In this document: piece by piece, positions 1 through 11,844 of the stretch
How the letters are laid out: the number at the start of each line of letters is the position of its first letter
How positions within the stretch are numbered: position 1 is the first letter of the stretch
Assembly (NCBI GenBank): GCA_026120185.1
Contig: JANUWF010002061.1
Span: forward strand, 868,001 to 932,000
DNA length: 64,000 bases
Origin: Voacanga thouarsii
Lineage: Eukaryota; Streptophyta; Magnoliopsida; Gentianales; Apocynaceae
Direction: 5' to 3'
The notes under the pieces: model-generated
Told to the model about the DNA's origin: nothing
What the model saw: the letters and a program-made list of their open reading frames with translations, nothing else
The model's database searches: none
Made by a program: the position numbers and the translations under genes

Positions 1-762
1 GTACTAACACCTCTCTAATAGACATCTACCATCCTTAGACTTCTAGTCCAATGATCCACGACTCCTGGAATGTTTTCACTTTTCAAGGGAGCTGCCCTAA
101 AGTAAACATCCAAGTCATGTTTTCCAGAACCTTGGATAATTAGATCATTTGAATATTCACAAGGGGCGATATAGCGCAGAAGCTATCTTGTACAAGTTTA
201 TCTTAACTAACTAGTCATATATATCTAACATACAAGTATATCGGCTTTACGAAAAAACCTCAACTACAATATATCAAAATATATGCTTCTAGTTTTGTCA
301 GACCACCAACTCATATTTAAGCGGTAGAGTATTAGTCCACGTTATAGCAGTAATAGTTTAGGTTTCTTCTAAATAGTACTTTTAAAAACCGCTATTACAG
401 GTCCTGTTTTACGTATTTAAAATACACTCATGTTATGAAGTGAGTGAACTACTCACTAGCTAAAGGTAACCTATTCCCCATTTGGAATTCATAACACAAT
501 AATCTAAATATGATGAGATTCCCATTTTCATCAATCGGTTAAGAACAAATATTTATGTGTTAAGTAATTCGTGATCTACACCTTACTGTGAAAGACCACA
601 ATTCACATGGATAACTTACTTCAATACAATAAGTCATTTCCAAACGAAAATAGTATACAAATAAAATGTAAATTTATAAACAAATTTTGAGAATAAATTT
701 TTTTATTAATAAATTCGATAATTGCATCAGATAAACTAGTCTAGAGGGTATATATTCCAACA
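1..762 (-). repeat. Copia-type LTR, truncated by window edge
   Basis: Read on the minus strand, this begins TGTTGGAATATATACC at 762, a typical plant Copia LTR start. It matches almost collinearly the two blocks 45928-46281 and 57913-58321, which are separated there by an 11.6 kb CACTA element. Here the two blocks are contiguous across 353-356, so this copy is the empty-site version of the same LTR. The left part runs off the window. The flank at 763 is TRIM-like sequence, so this LTR was inserted into it. Whether it is a solo LTR or the end of a full element to the left cannot be decided. Confidence 0.8.
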
Positions 763-1130
763 GCTTGAACCTAAAAGAGAGGTGAATATGACATCCGTAT
801 CCCATATGAAGTTCTGAAGATAAGTCTGAATAGTATATAAGAATTGGCTTAAGTACCTATTGTCAATTTGGGATATCCATTTTAACCCAATAAGAACGGT
901 GGCTAAATAGTTGACCATGGTACTGCTAGGGTTAGAGTTGCATTTGATAGTAGGTGAATGTAACACACTGATCCCATATAGAATTTTGATGATGTGTGAA
1001 CTAAGCCACTTTGACACACTGATCCCATATGAAATTTTGATGATGTGTGAACTAAACCACACTGCCTGGTTCGTCCCGAATTTGATCCGTAAGTTTGGGC
1101 TCAGTGAAATGGATATTTTATTCTGTCTCC

Positions 1131-1390
1131 ATTTATGAAAAGTCAAGCCGACACAATAGGCATTGCGATGTGAAAGGCTTTTCTTGGAGAAATAGAAGGA
1201 ACATATATCATACATGTAAATTTTGGGAAAGTACCACATGAATATTCTACCATAAAGGGCACTTATGAAAGGTTAAGCCAACACAGTATGCAGTACGATA
1301 CGAAGGGCTTTGCTTGGAGAAATAGAATGAACATGTAACACACATGTAAAATTTGAGAAAGTACCGCATGAATATTCTACCATAAAAGGT
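1131..1390. repeat. Tandem duplication, two ~130 bp units
   Basis: Units 1131-1260 and 1261-1390 align along their length (TTATGAAAAG/TTATGAAAGG starts, shared CTTGGAGAAATAGAA, shared CATGAATATTCTACCATAAA near the ends). They differ at many positions, so the duplication is old. It sits inside the TRIM-like cluster. Confidence 0.7.
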
Positions 1391-1688
1391 ATTCAAGAAT
1401 TGGTACATGAAATCTTAATGAATTTGAAAGAAATTGTATTGAGAAATAATCTATATGGAACTTGTGACACATTTTTTTGTTTCAGGAGGTCCTGGATATG
1501 TAACTATTCAAGATATCGTCTCTAAATTTGATCCGTAAATTTTGGGCTTAAAAATCGGTGAATGTGATACATTGATCACATATGGGATTTTGATGATTTG
1601 TGAACTAAGCCACATTTCCTAGTTGGTCCCGAATTTGATCTGTAAGTTTGGGTTTAGCAAAAATACTTAGGCCTAAAGGAGGGATGAA

Positions 1689-1874
1689 TGTGACATTCTG
1701 ATTCCACACGAAATTCTGAAAATAAGCCTAAATGGTATATAAGAATTGGTCTAACTATCCATTGTCAACTTGAGATATCCATTTTGGTAAAAAAAGGACG
1801 GTAGCCAAATAGTTGATTATAATGTTGCCAAGCCTATAGTCGCATTTCTAAACTCGTGGGCACGAAACGTGATA
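1689..1874 (+). repeat. TRIM-like LTR copy
   Basis: It starts TGTGACATTC directly after a purine-rich tract (AAAGGAGGGATGAA, 1675-1688) and ends CGTGATA. At 186 bp it is similar in size to the 188 and 166 bp terminal repeats of the TRIM at 21863-22377, with the same internal motifs. The purine tract resembles a polypurine tract, so this would be a 3' LTR. Confidence 0.5.
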
Positions 1875-1989
1875 TTTAGTATTACGGTAGGCAATTAGTC
1901 TCCATGTAGGAACTAAGCCGTAAATTATGGGCCTAAAAAGGGATAAATGTGACAATTATGGGTAAATGTGATACCCCGATCCCATATGA

Positions 1990-2697
1990 CACTACAAGAA
2001 AAATTATGATTTGCGACGGTTGCATAGCCTTCGCGAATTTGAGACGGAACAGTGACGACAATGAAAATAGCAATAAGGTTTGACCAACTGTCGTAAAACC
2101 ATCCTTAATTGCGGCAATTACTGCAAAACCCTCGCTAATTGTGCCGAATTTACGACGGCTATCGTAAAACCCACTAATTGCGACGGATTTGTGACGGCTC
2201 AATAGAACCATCGTAAAACCCTCCCAAATTAGCAATGGTTTAGCGGCTGAATTTTGTAATTAGACGTTCAAACTAAATAATCAAAAAACCGTCACAAAAT
2301 CCTCGCTACTTGTATTTGTGACAATTTAATAATAAATTTAATTTTTTTAGAATTTTCAAATAAACCATCGTAAAACCCTAGCAAATTGCAATAGATTAGC
2401 GACAAAATTTTGTAATTATACATTAAAACTAAATAATTAAAAATTCGTCGCAAAACCCTCACTAATTGTGATTGATTTGCGGCGGCTCGATAATAAATTT
2501 AATTTTTAAATATTTTTAGAGAAACCATCGCAAAACCCTTGCAAATTAGTGATGATTTTTGATAATTATACTTAACACTAAATAATTGTATATTATATAA
2601 TTTTTTTAGATAAATAATATGTACATAATATATATATTAATATATAATATATATATACACATAGATAAATATTTGTATATATTACTGTACATGAGTG

Positions 2698-2737
<40 letters not shown>

Positions 2738-3524
2738 ATACATGTTATGTATCTAAAAAAAATCATATATATAGTATAGATATGTACTGTACTATATCTA
2801 ATATCTAAAGTTTGTATATGAGTTTTTACTTTATCTAATTGAATAGTAGAATGCGTGAAAAATATTATTAAGTGAAATATATTTAAATATATATTATATA
2901 TATAATATAAATATAGTATATTTTATTAATTAAAAGAATTTATTAATATTCTATATAATATAATATTGTATACAATTAATATAAGATGAAAATAAATACA
3001 AGAATTCAAATAGCCTAGTAGTGGAGCACATGTTCTCCCATAATAAAGACGTGGGTTCGAGCCCCGCATCCAACAACAATTCTAATATTTATTAGCGAGG
3101 AGATTGTGATGGCTTACCAGATCGGGTTGGGGCCCGATTTAATCATTAAATTTTTTTAAAAAATTTAAAATTCAACGACTCTCGCAAAACCATCACAAAT
3201 TTAATAATTAATTTTTTAAAAAAATTAACAATCCGGCAACCGTTGCAAAACCTTCGCTTACTTGTCATCCTAAATATAATTATAAACTTAATTATAATAT
3301 CATTAATTAAATAGCATTCGCTAAATTAATTGTAAACTTAATTTTAATGTTGTTAATTAAATGGTCATCACAAATTCATCGTTAAAAAAAATCCATCGCA
3401 AATAGCGACAGTTTCTCTTTGCCGTCGTAAATAGTGACGCCATTTTTAGCTACGGAAAAAACTCGTCGCAAAACCCTTTTGCAATAGTTTTTTGCCATCA
3501 CAAAATGCAAATTTTCCTATAGTG
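1990..3524. mobile_element. Non-autonomous CACTA (En/Spm-type) element, 1.5 kb
   Basis: The left end reads CACTACAAGAAAAAT and the right end CCTATAGTG, inverted relatives of each other. The 3 bp target duplication TGA (1987-1989 and 3525-3527) is perfect, and joining the flanks restores the CATATGAGATTTTGAT motif of the surrounding TRIM family. Both ends carry many GCGACGG / CCGTCGC-type subterminal motifs, as in the large CACTA element at 46282-57912. There is no transposase frame. The middle (2580-2990) is AT-rich with an AT microsatellite, followed by a tRNA-like segment at 3011. It must be mobilised in trans if at all. Confidence 0.88.
3011..3075 (+). other. tRNA-like / SINE-like segment with Pol III A and B boxes
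   Basis: TAGCCTAGTAGTGGAGCA (A-box-like) is followed 24 bases later by GTGGGTTCGAGCCCCGC (B-box GGTTCGANNCC). The spacing fits an internal RNA polymerase III promoter of a tRNA-derived SINE. No cloverleaf can be folded confidently, so it is not called a tRNA gene. A mutated copy lies in the other small CACTA element at 21003-21062. Confidence 0.55.
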
Positions 3525-3860
3525 TGAGATTTTGATGATAAGTTTGAGATTCTAATAATAAGTTTGAATAGTATATAAAGATGAATTTAAGTGTCTATTA
3601 TTAATTTAGAATATTTATTTTGACCCAACGAGGATATCAGGTGAATGCGACACCTTGATCTCATATGAGATTTTGATAATAAATTTTAAATTTTAATAAT
3701 AAGTTTAAATAGTATATAATGATAGGTCTAACTGTCTATTGTCAATTTGAGATATCTATTTTGATTTACTGAGGATATCGGCCAGATAATTTACTTAGAT
3801 GTTGATAGGTCCATAATCGCGTCGAACAGCAGGCGTGGAGCGGGACATATAGACAGTAGA
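3525..3860. repeat. TRIM-like repeat cluster (right part)
   Basis: Resumes the family of 763-1989 after the CACTA insertion, with two more diverged copies (motifs CTCATATGAGATTTTGATAAT and AGTATATAATGATAGG around 3660-3720). The 3' border is not sharp. It is followed by about 270 bp of unassigned DNA to 4134. Confidence 0.55.
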
Positions 3861-4134
3861 AACATAGGCAAGCTCAAGAACGAATATCAACTTAATTAAG
3901 AGCTACTGCAAAGAAAATTCCCTCGGCAAAAGTTGTTGTTTTGTCATTTTGGATTTGGGGAAGAGGGCTGAAAATTGCTTTAAAATCCTGCATGCATGGC
4001 AAAGGTATATATTGAAGAATTTACAAAGAGAGAAATTTGTAATTTTTTTTAATTCATCAAGAAAAAATATCAGATATGAATATTTGGATACATTTATCTA
4101 ACCATTCCTTCTTGATTATCCTCATAATCAACAG

Positions 4135-5089
4135 ATTGCAAGGATTTTTTTCAAAGTTCACTAATTTTAATGGGAGAAATTGGAGGCAACGATTATAAAT
4201 ATGCACTGCTGGGAGGAAAGCCAATGGACGAGGTCCAAACATTTGTCCCTGCAGTTGTAGGCGCCATCGGTTCAGCTATCAATGTAAAGAGCCTCTCATT
4301 TATTTCAAACTGAAATATATTGACTTCCTATCACCCTTTGTTTTCAGTCAGCAAAATGCAATGTCTCTTGATATGTTTCCATGGGACTTTTGTTAGGAGA
4401 TTATCTTTTGCTCTGCTATGATGCAGGAACTGATCAAGCTCGGAGCTGTGACCCTGCTTGTTCCTGGGAACCTACCAATTGGATGTTTGCCATGTTACCT
4501 GACAACTTTCCAGAGTTCTGATTCGAGAGAGTATGACAGTTTTGGTTGCATCAAATGGTGAAACAACTTCTCAAAGTACCATAACAAACTGCTGCTTCTT
4601 CAGCTTGGTCACCTCAGAGAGATTCATCCCCATGCTACCATCATCTATGCTGATTACTACAATGCTGCAATTAGATTTTATCGCTCCCCAAACAAATTCG
4701 GTACTTCTCATCAAACTAATCGAAGATAACACAGAAATCCACTTTTTAATACCAGCCCAATTTTCCCATTTAAGATTTACAAGCTGACTAAGTAGATAAT
4801 ACTGACCATTGTTGTTGCAGGATTTACAGCTACAAGTGCTCTTAAATCATGCTGTGGAGATGGAGGCCCTTACAATTATAATGCATCAGTGCCTTGTGGA
4901 GAGCATCCATCAACTTGCTGCGATAACCCTTCTTTGTATGTTTCCTGGCACGGTATGCATTGGACCGAAGCAGCATACAGATGGATTGCCCAAGGCTTCA
5001 TTGAAGGACCATTTGCCAACCCTCCCATACCTGCGACTTGTACTTCTCTATCTAGGGGCATTAGTCTCGGGCTTTCCTTTCAAGATTAA
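4135..5089 (+). pseudogene. GDSL esterase/lipase, 5'-truncated tandem copy
   Basis: Three exons correspond to exons 3-5 of the intact gene at 8681-11598: 4135-4283 (149 nt), 4427-4700 (274 nt) and 4821-5089. The first two have exactly the lengths of exons 3 and 4 there, with GT..AG borders. Block III (MGEIGGNDY) and block V-like WTEAAYRWIAQG are present. Exons 1-2, which would hold the signal peptide and the GDS nucleophile, are missing; TRIM-like DNA ends at about 3860 and nothing lipase-like lies between. The second exon has an in-frame TGA at 4557-4559, where the family normally has a residue between GCIKW and NNFSKYHN. The usual D-x-x-H of block V reads H-x-x-W here (HGMHW), so the copy was probably inactive even before truncation. 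Confidence 0.88.
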
Positions 5090-5138
5090 CGTTGCAAGGA
5101 TTAATTATTTACTGCCATTTTTTCTTTTTTTTTTTTTT

Positions 5139-5156
5139 GGGGGGGGGGGGGGGGGG
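5139..5156 (+). repeat. Homopolymer run: T tract followed by 18 G
   Basis: A T-rich tract (5121-5138, ending in a run of 14 T) passes straight into 18 consecutive G just downstream of the GDSL pseudogene stop codon. It could form a G-quadruplex and is also a classic place for sequencing or assembly length error. Confidence 0.9.
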
Positions 5157-8100
5157 TTATGGCGCAATTTGATATAATTATATTTAAAATGACTTGATTT
5201 CTTCCCAATTTCACCGCGACTGATTTTGTTTTTTGGCTGTAGTCTTTGGCATTTAAGTTATATTTTAGTCATACAAATTTGTCCAGCTTCCATTTAAAAA
5301 GAAAGATTCTAACAACTCTCCAATTAATTCTAGGTGCCATAGTTAGTTGTCACTTAACCTTTGTACCACTCCCAATTTGTTTCTTTTCCAGAAAGTCAAC
5401 CCCAGGGATGAGAATCTCATATAAGATCTTCTTGAAAGGTTATGTTTTCCATAGGAATAAGAAATTATCTTATTGAATGGATTGAAACTATTTTTTTAAT
5501 ATATTAAAGAATTAATAATTTATAGTGTAATTGACTTTATTTGGTAAAAATTAATAATTTCTAGGCCCAATCATTAATTCTTCTCAATTTAAAATAAAAC
5601 TTTAATTTAAATAATTTTTATTTTTCGAGAGTTGTCGTATACTCATGCCATATTATATTTTCTCTTTCTCATTAATAATTAAGCTCTACATTTATTTTAT
5701 ATTTAATAATATTTTTTAAATTTTAATAAACTCATCTTAATCCAATTCTTATGCAAATGAGAAAATGTCATAAACATTTGTAAAATTGACTAAAATATGT
5801 TCTGTTAGAAGGTTGCCATCATCAATGTGGGTAATTGGTGCACGCATTCACCAATTCTTCTTCTTTTCTTCTTTGAAGGAACAAACAACAAAGTCAGCAA
5901 TTTCAAGTAACATATTTCTAGCGGTAGTTGATAATCTAGCCCCAGTCAATTTATTCACATCAAATTTATGTAATCCAAGATTCACAACTTGAAATTTAGA
6001 GAAATTCATTAATATTTTTTTTTTTCATATTATGATAGTTGGTAACTACTATATTTTTTAAAACTTTAAATTTGCCCTATTAAATTGTATTTTAGCCTGG
6101 TTGGTGACTATACCCAAGAAGACCTGGCAAAATTAGACGGGTGGTCGAGTGAATTTTTAATGAGGCAAGGCCTATACATGATGAGGTTGTGTTGATTCAA
6201 ATAGAGTTATAAACAAATTGAATATTCGTAAATAAAAGTTTATCTGAATTTATTTGTATTTCAATAAGACTTATTTGATTAATATTCGATTCAAGTTTGA
6301 ACAAAATATTAAGTTTGATTAATAAACGAATGTATACAAATATGTTCATAAACATATTTGAACATATTATATATTCTTAAAAATTAATTATATTAATCAT
6401 ATTATAGTTATTTATATTTTATAATATTACAATTTATTCCCAATAATATATTATAATATTAAGATTAATTATATTTATTTATTTAATACTATAATATTTA
6501 ACTATTTTTATAATTTTTTGAATTTATTTTTATAAATTTTAAAATTAAAAATATAAACTAAACAAATTTGAACAATTTAAGCTCAAACATTAATCAAAAT
6601 TTTCAAATTCAAATTCAAATGAACTCAAATAGTATCAAATAATAACCGAACGAACTCGATTAATAAATGAACAAATTTAAATACTGGTCAATTATTATCA
6701 AACTCAAACTTAAGTATGATATTCAATTTATTCGTATTCATATATAACTATAAATTCAAATACGCCTGTGTTTGCATTTATATAACCAGGTTGTTTATTG
6801 AGAACACATCATATATTCGGTGTTTCAACTCATTAAGTGAACGGTGCTTGAAAGAGTGATCCATAAATGCTGAGCCACGATGGTAGGAGGAGAACTACTA
6901 GAATTCAACACTTACTATAATTAATACAGGACGATATTTTTTCAGGCATCTATGATCTATCTTCGCATTCACGAGAAGATATATGGGGATATTAATTAGT
7001 AAGAATAATACTATCCCATAATACTATCCCTATATAATACTCTTAATAATACTATCTCCCATATATTATTAGTCAGAATAATACTATCCCCATATGGGGA
7101 TACTAAGTATTATCTTTTTCAAAAAATTCATACAGATTAAGAAGTTATCAAAAATAATGAATATACTCTTAATTAATATTTTAATATTTCATACTTTATG
7201 TTTATTTATTCTCTTACTTTATAAGTCTTCTCTTCTTCTAACAATATTCTCTCACCTTATAATTACATTATTAAAGGGGTAAATAAAGAAATTTTTTACA
7301 AAATAACACTTATTGTATAACAAAAATTTAAAAGGACACTTATTTTAAATCGGAGATAATATTGGCTTGTTTTATTCTAATTTTATCGTTTGCTTTATAT
7401 TTTTAGAACCATATCTACAATAAATTGAGAATAAACTATGAAGATTAGAAGAAGAGTAGCGCATTTAGCAAAGGATTTATTCATTGTCAATATCGGAGTA
7501 ACCTTGTTTGTGATATTATGCGGAACAAATTAGTCAAAATATAAGCAAAAATAACCAAATTCAATGCAAAAGTGGGTGGGGCAGTCGGATTAGTAAATTC
7601 CAATTAAGATAAAAGTAAATGCATTCTTTAACCGATGGGTGTGGACCTTAATTTATTATGCCGTCTTGATTTCTTTCTCAATCTGTGATAGTTGTTAATG
7701 ATGAAATTAGAAATTTTAGGTTGAAAAAATGAATTATATAAAAGAATATATTGAAAGAAAATGTTTTAATTTTTTAAAAAAAATTAAGGAGACAAAATAT
7801 AAAATTTTAAAAACATTTCTAAAAATTTTAATTTTTATATGAAAATTTTCAAAATTCCAAGACATTTTGGCTTCCCCCAACCCCAATAATTCCATCTCTG
7901 GCCGCTGTGGTCCTTCACTCCTTTTTATTTACCTTACTTTTTTCATTTTGAAATAGTTGTTTCAATTTTTTAAAAATATTTATTGCTTTAAAATTCTAAA
8001 AATATATTTATTATCTTTTTTCACTTATACTCTTATTCTATTTATTATAATATCTCACTGAACTATTTTATTACGTAATTTTTAATTTTTAAAAAAGAGA

Positions 8101-8680
8101 TAACATTGTCTTTTTACTTTATAATTAATTATTACACAAATCATACATATTAAGAAAATTTTAACATCTATAGATTTTTTTTTTAAAAAAAGACTAAATT
8201 ACCTTCATTAAAAATTATAAATTTGTTTTGAAATTTAAAAATCGATTGATGATGTAGTTTAGTAAAATAATAAATGATAAGAGTACATTTAGAAAAAGAT
8301 AATATATACTTTTTATTTTATAAAATTATAAATAATTTAAAACTCAAAAAGTCTCTGCAACTAATACTAGTTATTTTGAAGCAAGGAAAGTAACTTCTAC
8401 GTCTAAAAGCGGTTCGTTCAAGAATTAAATACTATTACTAAGTACTACTACTAGTATGTTAAGTGTATTATTTAATCATCTATTCAACAAATTCATAAAA
8501 TAATGATGAAAGAAAAGAGAACGAATTTATCATTCCAACCGAATCAGCAGCGAATTGGGTGAGGAGAAAGCTTCTATTTATGGCGAGAACGAGAATCATT
8601 TCGCCCCACAGGGCTTCTACTTTCCATTCATTTTTCATCAAACATTTTCATTCCACATCTACATACTGATCAGAGCAAGC
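5157..8680. other. AT-rich intergenic DNA between the two GDSL copies
   Basis: I see no gene. 5500-5760 and 7900-8350 are simple AT-rich DNA. 6170-6790 holds many GAACAAATTT / AATTTGTTCA-type words in both orientations and may be a decayed inverted-repeat element, but no clean ends were found. 6982-7110 has local repeats listed separately. The promoter of the GDSL gene must lie in the last few hundred bases; no convincing TATA box was identified there. Confidence 0.5.
6982..7110. repeat. Short degenerate repeats with a palindrome
   Basis: The words AATACTATCCC and TAGTCAGAATAATACTATCCCC recur about four times. The block ends in the palindromic ATCCCCATATGGGGAT (7087-7102), whose ATATGGGGAT half also occurs near 6982. 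It could be the remains of a small inverted-repeat element. Confidence 0.4.
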
Positions 8681-11598
8681 ATGAGAATTCTTTGCTTCCT
8701 CGTTTTTGGCCTTCTAAGGACAATATCAGCAAATCCCATAGAGTATGACTCCATTTTTAGCTTTGGGGACTCCCTTGCCGATACTGGAAACTTTCTTCAC
8801 ACCGGTGCCCTTGCTTTTCCAGTCATTGCTGATCTTCCCTACGGAGAAACATTCTTTCATCATGCCACTGGCCGCTGCTCCGACGGCCGCCTTATCGTCG
8901 ACTTCTTTGGTAATTAACTAAGCTTTGCTTATTGCATACATAGAGGTGCATATGCTTATATTCTGCTTTTCGACGCAAATCCCATTAATGATCTGGAAGT
9001 GGTAATCCGAAATGCAGCTCAGGCATATGGATTGCCTTTCCTACCACCATACCTGGCTCTGGAGAAAGATAAGAAATATCCCCATGGAGTGAATTTTGCT
9101 GTTGCTGGAGCTACTGCATTAGATGCTAAGTTTTTCTACGATCTGAAACTCGCTAAAATCTTATGGACAAATGATTCATTGAGTGTTCAACTGGAATGGT
9201 TCAAGAAGTTGAAATCAACCCTTTGCACCACTCAAGAAGGTGACGAAACTTGGAATCTCGGGACTCAAATTTCTCTTTCCGTTCACTTTTAATGAGCTTA
9301 ATGCAGGAGTTTTCTATTTCTTCTTACTTGCAGACTGCGCAAACTTCTTCAAAAGATCTCTGTTTCTGGTTGGTGAAATCGGTGGAAATGACTACAATTA
9401 CCCGTTCTTTGGCGGTGGAACCATTAAACAACTTAAGGCCGTGGTACCTTTAGTGGTTGAAGCCATTGCTGCTGCCACAAGTGTAAGCTATTACTACAAG
9501 CGCTATATCCCCAGATAACGCGCCATTTAATTGGTCAGAAAATTTCATGCATTGACCTGCCCCAAGTTTTCGTGTTATTGTAAATGCCTCCCCGCAGTTC
9601 TCTAAATTTAAAATAACTTCTTAGAGTTGGAGTAATTTGTCTACTCTGCCCTTCATTTTGCAATAGGAATTTATTGTGACTTAAGGGAAGTAAATGTATT
9701 TCACAGAGATAGGAATATAGACTTGTAGATAATGTAGTTCCTACGGTTGAATTTGCATGCCATATTTGTAGAAAATAAGCAGATAAATATGAAATCTATG
9801 AGCTTCCAAGTTTAAAAGAATCAAATAATCAAGTGAAAAATTACTGACTTATAAAGAAAATTAAGAAAAACAAGTAATGTCTAGATTTCTTAGAATAATA
9901 ATGATAATAATAATAGAATTAAAAAGGAAAACAGTAATCTAACATTGCGTAATTTGAATAAGAAAAATTCGAATAAGGTTCATTTCTTATAGTTATAATA
10001 TTGGAGGATCTCTAATATTTTAATAAAAAGAATTTATGTAAAATCTTCTGGTGAGAATTGGTATGTATTAGTTACGTGATTAAGTTATTAACAACAAAAT
10101 TATAAGAATTTTTACTGGACATGTGTCAATTCTCATTGAAAAATCTTATTTAGAGTGGTGAAAGAATATTTTAAAATATATAAAATTTGTTGATGATATA
10201 AAAACGTACAAATAAAAATAAATAACATAAATCATAAAAATATAAATAATTTGATGACATTTTTTATTATTTTCCCTTAATAGTACTATTAAAACATTAA
10301 AAAACATCCAGTATTATAAGCATTAGAGGAAATCATTCCCAAAAAATTCAAAATAACAACTAAATTCAATTGGAGAGTAGTAAAAGAGAGAACTTCAACG
10401 AAGTCTTTTAATAGAGGAAAAAAATTGAAGGAAAGTGGTGTGATTTACCTTTTTCATGCCATTAATTGCTGTTGCCTTGGTTGTGGACACTTATTGCAGT
10501 TATTGATCGAGGAAGGAGCAGTAGAATTGGTAGTGCCTGGGAATTTTCCAATAGGATGTTCAGCAGTGTACCTGACACTGTTTCAAACTCCCAACAAAGC
10601 AGCTTATGACGAACATGGTTGTCTCAAAGCATATAATGCCTTTGCAAAGTATCACAATTCTCTGCTTAAACTTGCTCTGGACAGATTAAGACAAACTTAC
10701 CCCAAAGCCAAAATAATTTATGCTGATTACTATGGTGCTGCTAAGAGATTTGTTCATGCTCCAAAGCACTATGGTAAGTATTTCTTTTTTTCTTTTTTTT
10801 TCTTTTAACCTGAAAGAAGTTAAAAACAATATTACTAATCAACTACTAAAAATTTAGCCTCATAAATACATTGCAGAATCATGTCCCATGTACAAGAGCT
10901 ACATTATTTCTAGAAAAGCCCTTTTAAACCCTAGTTTCCGATCAATTTTTCCTTTCATTGTGTTGTAAAGTCTGTTTGATAATTTAATTAAATATTTAAA
11001 ATTAATTAATCAATTACTTATTTAATTAAATATGTTTGGTAACAAATAATATTAGGTATTTAATTATTTTAATGTGTTTAATAATAAATTTTTATTATCA
11101 CTTAATAGATTAAATATTATTATAAATTTTAAGTGAAATGAATATTATTGAATCTGAAATCTTAATAGGTTAAATATTTATTTAATTATAATATTTTTAT
11201 TTAATGTAAAATGTAAGAAAATATTATATAAAAATAAAATTATAATTTATTTAATTTTCAAAATTTACAATTTAATATCTAAATATTCAATTTTATCATA
11301 TGCACACTTAATAAAGATGAAAATTTTCTCTTTTTTTTAAATAATAAATTCACGTGTGTAAGCAGGGTTTTATGACAACACACTCGTGGCATGTTGTGGA
11401 GGCGGAGGGCCATACAACTTCAACAATTCAGCAAGATGTGGTCATATTGGATCCAAAGCCTGTTCAAATCCATCCTCTCATTCAAATTGGGATGGCATCC
11501 ACCTAACTGAGGCAGCCTATCGCTACGTTGCTTCGGGCTTGATTAATGGGTCCTTCACTACTCCCCGTCTCACTTTCTCTCCATTGTATCGATTCTAA
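8681..11598 (+). CDS. GDSL esterase/lipase, secreted (SGNH hydrolase), five exons
   Basis: Model: join(8681-8909, 9018-9239, 9334-9482, 10500-10773, 11366-11598), 1107 nt, 368 residues, all introns GT..AG. The start is the first in-frame ATG and is followed by a hydrophobic signal peptide (about residues 1-17). Block [13 protein letters not shown] places the catalytic Ser at residue 31. Block III GEIGGND gives Asn169 for the oxyanion hole. Block [11 protein letters not shown] gives Asp334 and His337. Length fits the plant GDSL family (about 360-390), and the sequence resembles the Arabidopsis At5g45910 type. Such enzymes hydrolyse ester bonds of lipids or acylated metabolites, usually in the apoplast or secretory path; the substrate cannot be read here. 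The third intron is about 1 kb, and the fourth (592 bp) holds AT-rich TTTGATAA repeat remnants. A truncated sister copy lies 3.6 kb upstream, indicating tandem duplication. Confidence 0.93.
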
Positions 11599-11801
11599 CT
11601 TGATTTTTTCTTTCCCCAATCGATTTTCTCCAGCAGCAACTATTTTCTGTTCCACTCATGTGTAACAATAACAAAGGATCTTAAATAACAAGCTATGCTT
11701 TTTTGGTCTTTTACTACAAAAATCTTTGTTTCCTATCTAATAATACCCAAAAATGAACTGTGTAAGTAATTTTTATGCTAAATATAACTATATATCTAAG
11801 A

Positions 11802-11844
<43 letters not shown>

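Larger units (their letters stand above)
763..1989. repeat. TRIM-like repeat cluster (left part)
   Basis: The stretch holds several diverged copies of one repeat family. Its signature is TGTGACA..CTGATCCCATATGA, then AGTATATAAGAATTGG, then GATATCCATTTT, then AAATAGTTGA. Copies start near 787, 950, 1010, 1550 and 1689. The same family recurs at 3525-3860 and, as a better preserved unit with a tRNA-Met-type primer site, at 21863-22377. No open reading frame of meaning is present; two short ORFs around 736-1239 are chance frames. The cluster continues at 3525 after the inserted CACTA element. Confidence 0.6.

Noticed and set aside
3011..3075. A tRNA gene
   Set aside because: Pol III boxes are present, but acceptor and anticodon stems do not pair convincingly; better described as tRNA-derived.
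6170..6790. Possible inverted-repeat transposon from AACAAATTTGAAC-type words
   Set aside because: No paired ends or target duplication could be found; left as AT-rich DNA.
8555..8680. N-terminal extension of the GDSL protein upstream of the ATG at 8681
   Set aside because: The open frame there begins with TTG, has no ATG, and the extension would displace the signal peptide.
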